From: an uncultured Oscillospiraceae bacterium
Lineage (GTDB): Bacteria > Bacillota > Clostridia > Oscillospirales > Ruminococcaceae
Assembly: GCA_934539585.1 (NCBI GenBank)
Contig: CAKTCT010000009.1
Coordinates: 1-64,000, forward strand
DNA length: 64,000 nt
Direction of reading: 5' to 3'
Position 1 is the stretch's first letter. Every line of letters starts with the position of its first letter. The notes under the pieces are model-generated. The model worked only from the letters and a program-made list of their open reading frames with translations, searched no databases and was not told the DNA's origin. Shown piece by piece: positions 1 through 7,901 of the stretch. A program made the translations under genes and the position numbers.

Positions 1-195
1 GTTTTCGGTCCAGCCTTTTTCAAATGGCTGGCAGATTCCAAAGGCAGCGCCTTTGGTCGCCCTCCGCAGAGGGCGAAATCTCTAAATGATCCCCAAAAGA
101 TCAGGAAGGGAAGGCCGGACAGCCCGGTGGGCTGTCCGGCCGAGGGGAACCCTGTCAAGGGGTTCCCCATAGGACGAAGTCCTGTACGATGCGTA
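1..195. repeat. Hairpin-array repeat family 1, half copy cut by the window edge
   Basis: This is a run of short perfect or near-perfect palindromes with 3-5 nt loops and no convincing gene. In order they are an imperfect CCAGCC/GGCTGG stem, CCAAAGG/CCTTTGG, CGCCCTC/GAGGGCG, a long GGCCGGACAGCCC stem, GGGGAACCC/GGGTTCCCC and AGGAC/GTCCT. The order matches, in reverse complement, the right half of the full copies at 15.3 and 62.3 kb. The element continues to the left of the window. Confidence 0.8.
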
Positions 196-270
196 CAACA
201 CATATCCTGCGGCCAGATACCTCGCGTAAAGCCCCGACCGCCGCTCAATAAGCCCCGCAGCGTCGGCAAA

Positions 271-457
271 AGAAAGTTTTCGGTCCAGCCTTTTTCAAAA
301 GGCTGGCAGATTCCAAAGGCAGCGCCTTTGGTCGCCCGACCCAGAGGGCGAAATCCCTGATGATCCAACAAGATCAGGAAGGGAAGGCCGGACAACCCGG
401 TGGGCTGTCCGGCCGAGGGGAACCCTGTCAAGGGGTTCCTCATAGGACGAAGTCCTG
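271..457. repeat. Hairpin-array repeat family 1, second half copy
   Basis: This is a near-identical direct repeat of 1-195, beginning again at AAAGTTTTCGGTCCAGCC and carrying the same ordered series of hairpins through AGGACGAAGTCCT. The 75-bp spacer (196-270) has no recognisable feature. Reading frames crossing these copies reflect repeated hairpin sequence and are not credible genes. Confidence 0.8.
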
Positions 458-477
458 TAAAACTACATACAACCAAA

Positions 478-534
478 AACCGCGCCAGCAAGCCAATGCG
501 TCCTAAAACGCATCCGCTCGCCGGCGCGGTTTTC
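478..534 (-). terminator. Intrinsic terminator after xylulokinase
   Basis: On the minus strand an AACCGCGCC/GGCGCGGTT outer stem encloses an inner GATGCGT/ACGCAT hairpin and is followed by a T-rich run (GGTTTTTGG). It starts about 11 bp past the xylulokinase stop. Confidence 0.7.
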
Positions 535-544
535 TCGCTGTTTC

Positions 545-2077
545 TTACTCCAGTGCCTGAAGCTGGGCAAAGGAATCCTTCAACGCAGGATACAGTCCCC
601 GGTATAACTCAAAGGCCCGGTCGTAAATCGGGAACCGCGCCGCATCCGGCGGGGTGACTTCCTTCTGCCGGACGGTCTGCCGGCAGGCTTCCGCCAGAGA
701 GGGGTATACCCCGGCGCCGGTTCCGGCGATCAGGGCCGCGCCCAGGGCAGGTCCTTCGGGGTTCCGGACGGTCAGGGCCTCGGCATGGAGCATGTCCGCC
801 GTGATCTGCCGCCAAAGAGCGCTGGTGGCGCCGCCGCCGCAGACGGTGATCCGCTGGGGCGCGGGAACGCCCAGGGCCTGCATCTCGTCCAGGCAGTGGC
901 GCTGGGAAAGGACCACGCCTTCCAGTACGGCCCGGAGCAGGTCGGCCTTGGTGTGCATGGCGGAAAGCCCGAAGAAGACGCCCCGGGCGTTTTCGTCCAG
1001 AATGGGGCTGCGCTCGCCCATGAGGTAGGGCAGGTACAGCAGCCGGTTGGCCCCGGCGGGGACCTTCTCCGCCATAGCGTCTAAGTAGGCGTAGGCGGAA
1101 GTCCCGGCCTCCTTGGCCAGACGGGTCTCCTCCTGGCAGAAGGTGTCCTTGAACCACCGCAGGCTCAGGCCCGCGGCCAGGGTGCAGCTGAGGAGATCGT
1201 ACTCCCCGGTGACGGCGGAGCGGAAGGTGTGGATGCGGCCCTGGGGATGGGTCCGCATGGTGCTGCTGTGGGCCAGAAGCACCCCAGAGGTGCCCAGAGA
1301 GGACAAAACGGTGCCCTCTGCGACCACACCGGTGCCGACGGCGGCGCAGGCGTTGTCACCGCCGCCGCCCATGACGGGGGTCCCGGCCTTCAGACCGGTG
1401 AGGGCGGCGAATTCCGGGGTCACAGTCCCCGCCGCGTCAGTGCTGGCGCAGACCGGGGGCAGGAGCTCCGCGGGAATCTCCAGGGCAGCCAGGACCTCCT
1501 GGTCCCACTGGCCGGAGACGATGTTCAGCAGGTTGGTGCCCGAGGCGTCGGTGATCTCGGAAAGAAGCTTGCCGGTCATCCGGAAGCGCAGATAGTCCTT
1601 GGGCAGAAGAATGGCCTTGCACTGGCGGTAGACCTCCGGCCGGTTTTCCCGCATCCAGAGGATTTTTCCGGCGGTGAAGCCGGTGAGGGCGGGGTTCCCG
1701 GTCCGGGCGATGAGGTTCTCCCGGCCCACACGCTCATGGATTTCCCGGCAGGCGTCGCCGGTCCGGCCGTCGCACCAAAGGATGGCGGGATGGAGGACCC
1801 GGCCGTCTTCGCCGGTCATGACCAGGCCGTGCATCTGGCCGGAAATGGCGATGGCGGCGATGTCAGCCGCGGCTCCGGTGGTCTCGGTGATCTGGCGGAT
1901 GACCCGGACGGCGGCGGAGAACCAGTCCTTCGGTTCCTGTTCCGCCCAGCCGTTTCGGGGCTGCTGCAAGGGGTAATCGGCGGAGGCGCTGGCCAGAATT
2001 TCTCCGGAAGCGTCGAAAAGAACGGCTTTCAGCGCCGAAGTGCCCAGGTCCACGCCCAGTAAGAATGGTTTGTTCAA
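545..2077 (-). CDS. xylB: Xylulokinase (FGGY family)
   Basis: Phosphorylates D-xylulose to xylulose-5-phosphate in the cytoplasm, the entry step from xylose to the pentose phosphate pathway. The 510-residue length is normal for the family. Visible motifs are the N-terminal phosphate-binding DLGTS (residues 10-14), ISGQMHGLV (about 78-86), WCDGR (about 101-105) and GGGGDN, whose Asp (about 241) aligns with the catalytic Asp of XylB. I chose the TTG at 2077 because AGGAGG lies 9 bases upstream; the in-frame GTG at 2086 directly abuts the Shine-Dalgarno. It has its own promoter and terminator. No xylose isomerase is seen nearby. Another FGGY kinase is possible, but the MHGLV motif favours xylulokinase. 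Confidence 0.9.
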   Translation of the reverse strand: MNKPFLLGVDLGTSALKAVLFDASGEILASASADYPLQQPRNGWAEQEPKDWFSAAVRVIRQITETTGAAADIAAIAISGQMHGLVMTGEDGRVLHPAILWCDGRTGDACREIHERVGRENLIARTGNPALTGFTAGKILWMRENRPEVYRQCKAILLPKDYLRFRMTGKLLSEITDASGTNLLNIVSGQWDQEVLAALEIPAELLPPVCASTDAAGTVTPEFAALTGLKAGTPVMGGGGDNACAAVGTGVVAEGTVLSSLGTSGVLLAHSSTMRTHPQGRIHTFRSAVTGEYDLLSCTLAAGLSLRWFKDTFCQEETRLAKEAGTSAYAYLDAMAEKVPAGANRLLYLPYLMGERSPILDENARGVFFGLSAMHTKADLLRAVLEGVVLSQRHCLDEMQALGVPAPQRITVCGGGATSALWRQITADMLHAEALTVRNPEGPALGAALIAGTGAGVYPSLAEACRQTVRQKEVTPPDAARFPIYDRAFELYRGLYPALKDSFAQLQALE

Positions 2078-2118
2078 GGTTTTCACCCTCCTGATTCGAA
2101 ATCAAGTGTCCTAATTCG

Positions 2119-2147
2119 ATTATAAGCAAAGCGCAGAATCCTGTCAA
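2119..2147 (-). promoter_or_regulatory. Promoter of xylulokinase
   Basis: TTGACA (2142-2147) and TATAAT (2119-2124) are separated by 17 bp. Downstream of the -10, two related half-sites (AATCGAATTA and GATTTCGAAT) lie before the Shine-Dalgarno and could be an operator; no regulator is assigned. Confidence 0.8.
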
Positions 2148-2297
2148 TCGACAAAGGGAATCGGGGAGGAAAAAAGTCAAATTCTGATAGGGTCACGGCA
2201 AAAAAGTCCCAGACCTTTATCGTGACGGCACACCGGTGAACCGATTCATCTCGAGACGAAACGCCTTGGCGTTCGGTTGAAGGAGGTGGGCCCAGGG

Positions 2298-3077
2298 TCA
2301 GGGCAGGGGACATTCCCGGTACTCAGTGGGGGATTTTCCCACCAGGGCCTTGAAGCTGCGGTTAAAGCTGCATAGGGAGGAGTAGCCGCACTTGGCGGCG
2401 ATGGTGACAACCCGGTCCGGGGTGTTCCGGAGAAGGTAGCAGGCCCGGTTGATCTTCACGTTGCGGACATAGTTATTATAGGAGACCCCGACGTTTTCGG
2501 CGAACATCCGGGAAAGGTAGGAGTAGTCGTAGCGGAACTCCTCGGCCATCTCCCGGAGGGAGCAGGATTTGTCGATGTTCTCCTCGATATACTGGAAAAT
2601 GCGGTGGAGCAAGGTGGCGTTTCCGGCGTAGGGGGCCTCGGCGGAGAAGTCAATCTGGTCGTAAAACAGCCCGCAGAGGAGGTAAAGCAGCCCCTTGACG
2701 GCGGCGGGGTTGTCGGTCTCCGACGCGCCCAGGAACAGGTCCCGGTACTTCTGGTCCGTCCGGCGGACGCAGGGGGAGGTCATGGGGTGGTGGGTGAAGG
2801 CGTCGGACACGCTGGCGATGAGCTCCGGGGAAAAGATGCAGAGAATGTGGCGGCAGCCCTCCCGGGATTCCAGGCTGTGGATCTGGTTGGGGAGGATGAG
2901 GATCATATCCCCGGCCTGGACGGTGTAGTCCGCCTTTTCGATGCGCACCTCCATAGCGCCCTCCAGGACCAGGATGATCTCGCAGCAGCGGTGCATGTGC
3001 ATGGGAAAGGAAAAGTTGGAGTTCTGCTCGATGGTGAAGTAATCGGAGCCGATGCCGTGCTTGCTTTCGTAAAAGAT
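2298..3077 (-). CDS. AraC-family regulator with N-terminal cupin
   Basis: Probable sugar-responsive activator: an N-terminal cupin-like sensor (EIILVLEGAMEVRIE, then GDMILILPNQIHSLE) and a C-terminal double helix-turn-helix ending in the AraC signature (AAKCGYSSLCSFNRSFKALVGKSPTEYR). It precedes xylulokinase on the same strand, so it may control it; this is inference. The start is odd. The first standard codon (ATG at 3002) has no ribosome-binding site and would cut into the cupin. The frame stays open upstream with typical family sequence (IFYESKHGIGSDYF), and AAAGGAG lies 9 bases before an ATC at 3077, but no ATG, GTG or TTG exists before the upstream stop. I therefore annotate from ATC; 3002 is the conservative alternative. 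Confidence 0.75.
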   Translation of the reverse strand: MFYESKHGIGSDYFTIEQNSNFSFPMHMHRCCEIILVLEGAMEVRIEKADYTVQAGDMILILPNQIHSLESREGCRHILCIFSPELIASVSDAFTHHPMTSPCVRRTDQKYRDLFLGASETDNPAAVKGLLYLLCGLFYDQIDFSAEAPYAGNATLLHRIFQYIEENIDKSCSLREMAEEFRYDYSYLSRMFAENVGVSYNNYVRNVKINRACYLLRNTPDRVVTIAAKCGYSSLCSFNRSFKALVGKSPTEYRECPLP

Positions 3078-3147
3078 GGGGACCCTCTCCTTTCGTTCCG
3101 GACAATTTTATCTTAGCACATTCTGCGGGCCGCCGCAAGACGGTTTC

Positions 3148-3181
3148 GAAAAAAAGACCGCAGCTTTGAAAGCTGCGGTCC
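3148..3181 (-). terminator. Intrinsic terminator after yebC
   Basis: A 12-bp GACCGCAGCTTT/AAAGCTGCGGTC stem with a 1-nt loop (3156-3180) is followed on the minus strand by seven T residues. Confidence 0.9.
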
Positions 3182-3202
3182 TGGGAGGCTGCGGGGCGGG
3201 AA

Positions 3203-3949
3203 TCAGCCCTCGTAGTCCTCCTCGTTTTCCCAGTTATGCCATACGTTCTGGACGTCGTCGTTTTCCTCCAGCTTTTCCAGAAGGAGGCCCATTTTCTTGA
3301 TCTGCTCCTCGTCGTCCAGGCGGGTGTAGATGTCGGGGACCATTTGGACCTCGGCGGTCTCGAAGGTGTAGCCCTTGGCCTGGAGGGCCTCCAGCACCGT
3401 GGAGAAGTCGGCGGGAGCGCAGGTGATCTCCACCATGTCGTCCTCCATGGAGAAGTCCTCGGCGCCGGCGTCCATGACGTCCTCCATGACCTTGTCCTCG
3501 TCGTATTCGCCGTCCTCGTTGTTGATGACGAAGACGCCCTTCTGCTTGAAGCCGAAGGAGACGCAGCCGCTGGTGCCCAGGTTGCCGCCGAACTTGTCAA
3601 AGAGGTGGCGGACGTCGCCTGCGGTGCGGTTGCGGTTGTCGGTGAGGCATTCCACGATGACGGCGACGCCGTTGGGGCCGTATCCTTCGTAGGTGATGTT
3701 TTCGTAGCTGTTCTTGTCACCGTCGCCCATGGCCTTTTTGATGATGCGGTCGATGTTGTCATTGGGGACGTTGTTGGCCTTGGCCTTGGCGATGAGGACC
3801 TTCAGGGCGCTGTTGTTGTTGGGGTCGCCGCCGCCCATTTTCACGACTACGGCGATTTCACGGCCGATTTTGGTGAAAATCTGCGCTTTAGCGCCGTCGG
3901 TTTTTTCTTTTTTCCGTTTGATGTTGTTCCATTTGGAATGTCCGGACAT
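3203..3949 (-). CDS. yebC: YebC/PmpR-family protein (TACO1 family)
   Basis: A 248-residue protein starting MSGHSKWNNIKRKKEK, the invariant N-terminus of the YebC family. Members act as DNA-binding regulators or as translation factors that help ribosomes through difficult sequences; which applies here cannot be told from sequence. Further family blocks are GRENP-like KIGREIAVVVKMGG, ALKVLIAKAKANNVPNDNI and YEGYGPNGVAVIVECLTDN. The ATG at 3949 is preceded by AAAGGATGG. It is monocistronic with a strong terminator. Confidence 0.93.
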   Translation of the reverse strand: MSGHSKWNNIKRKKEKTDGAKAQIFTKIGREIAVVVKMGGGDPNNNSALKVLIAKAKANNVPNDNIDRIIKKAMGDGDKNSYENITYEGYGPNGVAVIVECLTDNRNRTAGDVRHLFDKFGGNLGTSGCVSFGFKQKGVFVINNEDGEYDEDKVMEDVMDAGAEDFSMEDDMVEITCAPADFSTVLEALQAKGYTFETAEVQMVPDIYTRLDDEEQIKKMGLLLEKLEENDDVQNVWHNWENEEDYEG

Positions 3950-4030
3950 GAGAACCATCCTTTCGATTGTAGGAAATTTGTCAACGATTTTGAAATCTCC
4001 GCATAAACCGCGGAGAGCCGCAGATACTAA

Positions 4031-4045
4031 CCTCGAAAAGCGAGG
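4031..4045 (+). promoter_or_regulatory. Hairpin over the ribosome-binding site of the 41-residue ORF
   Basis: CCTCG-AAAAG-CGAGG forms a 5-bp stem whose 3' arm contains the GAGG of the Shine-Dalgarno (GAGGTG), so the site may be masked. A weak TTGTCA/CATAAA promoter with an 18-bp spacer lies at 3978-4007. Confidence 0.4.
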
Positions 4046-4053
4046 TGAAAAAC

Positions 4054-4179
4054 ATGGAAAACAACAGCCAGAACAAGGCAAACCCTTCCGCTGAGAACAA
4101 GAGCGTCAACAGCGTTTCGAACAAGAAGAAGTCCAAGGCCGTCAACAAGGCGGGCAGCCAGGCTTCCGACTGCAAATAA
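4054..4179 (+). CDS. Small Asn/Lys/Ser-rich protein of 41 residues, unknown function
   Basis: The frame MENNSQNKANPSAENKS continues through NKKKSKAVNKAG and ends ASDCK. It is very polar, with no membrane segment, predicted disordered, and has a single Cys as the penultimate residue. GAGGTG lies about 7 bases before the ATG and a terminator follows immediately, so it looks like a real monocistronic gene. It is in the opposite direction to both neighbours. Short Asn/Gln/Lys-rich proteins with a C-terminal Cys are familiar from clostridial genomes without a known role. I do not assign a function. Confidence 0.6.
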   Translation: MENNSQNKANPSAENKSVNSVSNKKKSKAVNKAGSQASDCK

Positions 4180-4188
4180 GGGAATCCT

Positions 4189-4217
4189 TCCGGGGCGGAA
4201 ACGCTCCGGACTTTTTT
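4189..4217 (+). terminator. Terminator after the 41-residue ORF
   Basis: TCCGGGGCG-GAAA-CGCTCCGGA stem with one G-T pair followed by CTTTTTTATT. It overlaps the stop region of the convergent YitT gene. Confidence 0.85.
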
Positions 4218-5076
4218 ATTCCTGCTCTGCCATGGCCTTGAAGCCCTCGCCCCGAACCTCGGCGGAATCCGACACAATCATGAAGGCGTCGGGGTCGATG
4301 TTCTGGACGATGGTCTTGACGGTGTGGTACTCGTTCCGGCGGAGGGCGCACATCAGCACCCGCTTTTCCTCACCGGTGAAGCCGCCTTCGCCTTTCAGGA
4401 AGGTGGTGCCCCGGTCCAGGGCCGCCATGACGGCGTCGGCGATCTCCCGGGGACGCTTGGAGATGATATAGACCAGCTTGCCCTTGTCCCCGCCGTAGAG
4501 GATCATATCCATGACCTGGGAGCAGACAAAGATGGTGATGATGGCGTAGAGGGCCGACTCGATGCTGTGGTAAACAAAGACCGAGGCCAGGATGATGACC
4601 CCGTCGGTGGCCAGCGTCACCCGGCCCATGGGCATGTGGGGGAACTTGCGGTTGATCATCTTGATGATGATGTCGGTGCCGCCGGTGGAGCCCGACCGCA
4701 GGAACACCAGGCCGATGCCCAGGCCCCAGATCACCCCGCCGAAGATGCAGGAGAGGAGCCGCTCCCCCTGGTACACCGGGAACCAGCAGAGAACGTAGTC
4801 GTAGATCACCGTGAAGGCGGCGATGGACAGGAGGGTCTTCCAGATGAACTCCCGGCCCACAAAGCGGTAGCCGATGAGGATCAGGGGAATGTTGATGCAG
4901 GCGCTGACCACGCCGATGGGGGCGTGGGTCAGGTAGTTGACCATCAGGGCGATGCCGCTGACGCCGCCGGGAGCGATGCTGGCAGGCTCGATGAAGAAGT
5001 AGAGCCCCGCCGCATACACAAAGGTCCCCAGGAGGACGACAACAATATCCAGAAAAATCTCCCGTATACGGTGCAT
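4216..5076 (-). CDS. YitT-family membrane protein
   Basis: A 286-residue integral membrane protein with about five hydrophobic segments in the first 180 residues (starting DIVVVLLGTFVYAAGLYFF, with the family block EPASIAPGGVSGIAL) and a soluble C-terminal DUF2179 domain (about 190-280, YIISKRPREIADAVMAALDRGTT). This is the YitT (DUF161 plus DUF2179) architecture; the transported substrate is unknown. GGAGGTCTTT precedes the ATG. It lies 15 bp downstream of the Mini-RNase III gene, so it is probably in the same transcript. Confidence 0.88.
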   Translation of the reverse strand: MHRIREIFLDIVVVLLGTFVYAAGLYFFIEPASIAPGGVSGIALMVNYLTHAPIGVVSACINIPLILIGYRFVGREFIWKTLLSIAAFTVIYDYVLCWFPVYQGERLLSCIFGGVIWGLGIGLVFLRSGSTGGTDIIIKMINRKFPHMPMGRVTLATDGVIILASVFVYHSIESALYAIITIFVCSQVMDMILYGGDKGKLVYIISKRPREIADAVMAALDRGTTFLKGEGGFTGEEKRVLMCALRRNEYHTVKTIVQNIDPDAFMIVSDSAEVRGEGFKAMAEQE

Positions 5077-5091
5077 AAAGACCTCCGATCG

Positions 5092-5478
5092 TTATTCGCC
5101 GATTTCCTTCCAAACAGTCTCAAACAACTCCGCCTCCCGCTGCCGGTCGCCGCAGAGATGCAGGTAGCCGAAAAGCGCCTCCAGTCCGGTGGCGCTGCGG
5201 TATTCTGAGGGGTCTGCGTTTTTGGGGACGCTGCTGTGGCTGTTGCGGCCGCGTTTGTAGATGGTGAGCTCCTCCTCCGTCAGCAGGGGGAGGAGCAGCT
5301 CTGCCGCCACGCTCTGGGCCCTGGCGCAGACCACGTTGACGGCTCTCCGGTGAAGGGCTCCCACCGGGGCGCTGCCTTTTTCCGCCAGCCGCTCCCGGAC
5401 GTGGAGCTCAAAGACCGCGTCGCCCAGGAAAGCCAGGGTCAGGGGGCTCATCTGGCGAGCTTTTGTGATGTCGTCCAA
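5092..5478 (-). CDS. mrnC: Mini-ribonuclease 3
   Basis: A 128-residue RNase III catalytic domain without a double-stranded RNA-binding domain. Known members mature 23S rRNA ends in Firmicutes. The catalytic helix SPLTLAFLGDAVFELHVRE and a second block near the C-terminus (YRSATGLEALFGYLHLCG) are present, with acidic residues in both. It begins with TTG at 5478, 14 bases after the Obg stop, behind a weak GGGGGCGG site; the start is less certain than the identity. Confidence 0.9.
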   Translation of the reverse strand: MDDITKARQMSPLTLAFLGDAVFELHVRERLAEKGSAPVGALHRRAVNVVCARAQSVAAELLLPLLTEEELTIYKRGRNSHSSVPKNADPSEYRSATGLEALFGYLHLCGDRQREAELFETVWKEIGE

Positions 5479-5492
5479 AGTTCCGCCCCCGA

Positions 5493-6764
5493 TCAGTGAA
5501 TGTACTCAAAGCGGAAGCCCAGAATGTCCACGGTATCGCCCTCCTGGACCCCCATCTGGTCCAGCTTGTCGATGATTCCGGATTCCCGGAGGACCCGCTG
5601 GAAGTACTGGAGGGAGGAGTAGTCCTCCATATTGACCATGGAGAGGATGCCCTCCAGCCAGGGTGCGTCTACATAATAGACGCCGTTCTCCACCTCCACG
5701 GTGAAGCTGCGGTCGCTGCGGAGCACATCGGGGTCCGGGCGGACGAATTCCGGCTCGTAGCGCTTCAGGGGCGGCAGCTCCTGGAGCTTTTCCGCCACAT
5801 AGCGGATGACGTCGGCAGTCCCCTGGGTGGTGGCGGCGCTGATGCGGAAGAAGGGGAGCCCTTTTTCCTCGATATACGCCTGGAAAGCCGCGATCTGGTC
5901 CTCGTCGGCCAGGTCGCACTTGTTGGCCAGGACCGCCTGGGGGCGCTCCGCCAGCTCCTCGTTGAAGTTTTTCAGCTCGAAGTTGATTTTCTCGAAGTCG
6001 TCCACCGGATCCCGGCCCTCGGAGCCGGAAACGTCCACCAGATGCAGAATCAGCCGGCAGCGCTCCACGTGGCGGAGAAAATCGTGGCCCAGGCCCACGC
6101 CTTCGCTGGCGCCCTCCACCAGGCCGGGGATGTCGGCCATGACGAAGGAACGCTCATCATCGATTTTTACCACGCCCAGCACGGGACTGAGAGTGGTGAA
6201 GTGGTAGTTGGCCACCTTAGGCTTGGCAGCGCTGACCACGGAGATGAAGGTGGATTTTCCCACGTTGGGGAAGCCCACCAGGCCCACATCGGCCAGAAGC
6301 TTGAGCTCCAAGGTGACTTCGAAGCTTTCTCCCTTTGCGCCGGGCTTGGCGAAACGGGGAATCTGCCGGGTGGCGGTGGCGAAGTGCTGGTTGCCTGCGC
6401 CGCCCTTGCCGCCCCGGGCCAAAACCACCGGCTCCCCGGTGGAGAGGTCGGCCATGACCTGTCCGGAAGCCGCCTCCCGGACAATGGTGCCCAGGGGGAC
6501 CCGGATGATCAGGTCCTCGCCGCTTTTCCCGGAGCAGCGCTTGGAGCCGCCGGGCTGGCCGTTCTGGGCCTCGAACTTATAGCGGTAGCGGAAGTTGACC
6601 AGGGTGTCCACGCTTTTGTCCACGACGAAGACCACGTCGCCGCCCTTGCCGCCGTCGCCGCCGTCCGGTCCGCCGGCCGCCACGTACTTTTCCCGGTGGA
6701 AGGAGACCGCGCCGTTTCCGCCGTCTCCGGCTTTGATGAAGATTTTTGCCCGATCGATAAACAT
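5493..6764 (-). CDS. obgE: Obg GTPase (ribosome assembly)
   Basis: Essential GTPase that binds the 50S subunit. At 423 residues it has the full Obg layout: a glycine-rich Obg fold (1-158, including GGPDGGDGGKGGDVVF), a G domain with GFPNVGKS (about 164-171), DIPG (211-214) and NKCD, and a C-terminal OCT domain ending GDTVDILGFRFEYIH. The ATG at 6764 is the family start; an upstream extension would cover a leader hairpin. It sits downstream of the L21-Prp-L27 cluster, as in many Firmicutes, but is separated from it by a strong terminator. Confidence 0.95.
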   Translation of the reverse strand: MFIDRAKIFIKAGDGGNGAVSFHREKYVAAGGPDGGDGGKGGDVVFVVDKSVDTLVNFRYRYKFEAQNGQPGGSKRCSGKSGEDLIIRVPLGTIVREAASGQVMADLSTGEPVVLARGGKGGAGNQHFATATRQIPRFAKPGAKGESFEVTLELKLLADVGLVGFPNVGKSTFISVVSAAKPKVANYHFTTLSPVLGVVKIDDERSFVMADIPGLVEGASEGVGLGHDFLRHVERCRLILHLVDVSGSEGRDPVDDFEKINFELKNFNEELAERPQAVLANKCDLADEDQIAAFQAYIEEKGLPFFRISAATTQGTADVIRYVAEKLQELPPLKRYEPEFVRPDPDVLRSDRSFTVEVENGVYYVDAPWLEGILSMVNMEDYSSLQYFQRVLRESGIIDKLDQMGVQEGDTVDILGFRFEYIH

Positions 6765-6819
6765 ACTGAAAATACCATGCCTTTCCGGCCGAAACCGTAA
6801 CGGAACTTTTAACCCCCGA

Positions 6820-6851
6820 AAGCGTGTTTCACCCTTCGGCAAAACACGCTT
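6820..6851 (-). promoter_or_regulatory. Hairpin in the Obg 5' leader
   Basis: An AAGCGTGTTT/AAACACGCTT stem with a 12-nt loop lies about 56 bp before the Obg start. It has no U-run directly after it on the minus strand, so it may be a leader structure rather than a terminator. Confidence 0.4.
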
Positions 6852-6943
6852 GAGCCAGCACATGTAGTATCTGCCGGCAGGAGGAAAAGATACGGCCGCC
6901 GCGGGCAGAAATCGCGGTTCCCGAGGGAACGGAGGGCCGCATC

Positions 6944-6975
6944 AAAAAACCCCAAGCGGACCGCTCGGGGTTTTC
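6944..6975 (-). terminator. Terminator after rpmA
   Basis: A nearly complete palindrome, CCCCGAGCGG/CCGCTTGGGG on the minus strand, is followed by six T residues just past the L27 stop. Confidence 0.88.
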
Positions 6976-6979
6976 GTTT

Positions 6980-7261
6980 TTACTGAACGGTATAGACGCT
7001 GACCTTTTTGCGGTCGCGGCCAAGACGCTCGAACTTCACCACGCCGTCCACCAGGGCGAACAGGGTGTCGTCGCTGCCGATGCCAACGTTGGTGCCGGGA
7101 TGGATGTGGGTTCCGCGCTGCCGAACCAGGATGTTGCCGGCCAGAACCTTCTGTCCGTCGGCGCGCTTGGCGCCCAGGCGTTTGGACTCGGAATCACGGC
7201 CGTTCTTGGTAGAACCAACGCCTTTTTTATGAGCAAAGAACTGAATGCTGAGCTTTAACAT
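6980..7261 (-). CDS. rpmA: 50S ribosomal protein L27, processed form
   Basis: A 93-residue L27 near the peptidyl-transferase centre. It starts MLKLSIQFFAHKKGVGSTKN: residues 1-9 are the Firmicutes extension known in Staphylococcus to be cut after FF by Prp, exposing the AHKKG terminus. The core RLGAKRADGQ and IHPGTNVGIGSDDTLFA blocks are intact. It directly follows prp (3-bp gap) in a three-gene ribosomal operon. Confidence 0.96.
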   Translation of the reverse strand: MLKLSIQFFAHKKGVGSTKNGRDSESKRLGAKRADGQKVLAGNILVRQRGTHIHPGTNVGIGSDDTLFALVDGVVKFERLGRDRKKVSVYTVQ

Positions 7262-7264
7262 GAC

Positions 7265-7585
7265 TTACACCTCCAGGATATGGATTTGGATAAATTGCGG
7301 GTACTGCTCCTCCAGGACCTCCAGCTGAAGCCGAAGGGCATCCAGCATGGCGAAAACCGCGGAGTCGCCGCAGCCCTTTTTTGTCTGCAAGATCACGGCG
7401 TTTTCCTCCACCCGGAGAACCGGGTCTTGGCGCAGGATCTCGGTGATCCCGTTTGCCGTAAGCTGCATGGCCGAGGAAACGGCGGCGCAGACGATATCCT
7501 TTCCGCTGTCCTCATAGCCGGCGTGTCCGGAAATCCGGAAGCCGGTCGTGTGGCCGTTCGCCGTCCACAGCGTCGCGTCGATCAT
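7265..7585 (-). CDS. prp: Ribosomal-processing cysteine protease Prp
   Basis: A 106-residue protease (YsxB family) that removes the N-terminal extension of L27. The catalytic pair is visible as GHAGY (His about 21) and DIVCAAVS (Cys about 33). It is placed between rplU and rpmA, the standard Firmicutes order, and the neighbouring L27 has the matching cleavage motif, which supports function. Confidence 0.93.
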   Translation of the reverse strand: MIDATLWTANGHTTGFRISGHAGYEDSGKDIVCAAVSSAMQLTANGITEILRQDPVLRVEENAVILQTKKGCGDSAVFAMLDALRLQLEVLEEQYPQFIQIHILEV

Positions 7586-7589
7586 GACG

Positions 7590-7901
7590 TCAGGCGTTGA
7601 TGGCGTCGATTCTCACCTGGGAGTAAGGCTGTCTGTGACCCATTTTCCGTTTGGAGCTCTTTTTGGGCTTGTAGGTGAAAACGGTAATCTTCTTGCCTTT
7701 GCCGTTTTTCAGCAGAGTAGCAGACACAGTCGCGCCTTCCACGTAGGGAGCGCCGATTTTGGTCCCGTTCTCGTCAGCGACCAGGGCGATCTTGTCGAAG
7801 GTCACGGTAGACTGAGCGTCTCCCTCAATCTTCTCGATGAACACCACGTCGCCGGGCTGAACACGGTACTGCTTTCCGCCGGTTTCCATAATTGCGAACA
7901 T
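7590..7901 (-). CDS. rplU: 50S ribosomal protein L21
   Basis: A 103-residue L21 beginning MFAIMETGGKQYRVQPGD and ending GHRQPYSQVRIDAINA, with the KKSSKRKMGHRQ signature. I use the ATG at 7901, which gives the usual length; an in-frame GTG at 7913 is the alternative, with AAAGG close upstream. First gene of rplU-prp-rpmA. Confidence 0.95.
   Translation of the reverse strand: MFAIMETGGKQYRVQPGDVVFIEKIEGDAQSTVTFDKIALVADENGTKIGAPYVEGATVSATLLKNGKGKKITVFTYKPKKSSKRKMGHRQPYSQVRIDAINA

Noticed and set aside
127..657. Plus-strand reading frames of 77 and 85 residues starting MGCPAEGNPVKGF
   Set aside because: They cross the family 1 hairpin repeats, share the same first residues because the repeats are identical, and have no ribosome-binding site.
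609..1157. Long Arg/Pro/Gly-rich frame on the xylulokinase strand
   Set aside because: Out-of-frame shadow of xylulokinase, produced by GC-rich codons.
1229..2062. 277-residue plus-strand frame opposite xylulokinase
   Set aside because: Antisense shadow; composition is Gly/Asp-rich and it lacks any ribosome-binding site or motif.
2181..2297. 76-residue frame and riboswitch between AraC and xylulokinase
   Set aside because: Only a weak AACGCC/GGCGTT hairpin is visible; no match to a known riboswitch and no ribosome-binding site for the frame.
2650..3762. 370-residue Thr/Ser/Arg-rich frame opposite and across AraC and YebC
   Set aside because: Spans two genes and an intrinsic terminator; low-complexity composition typical of a shadow frame.
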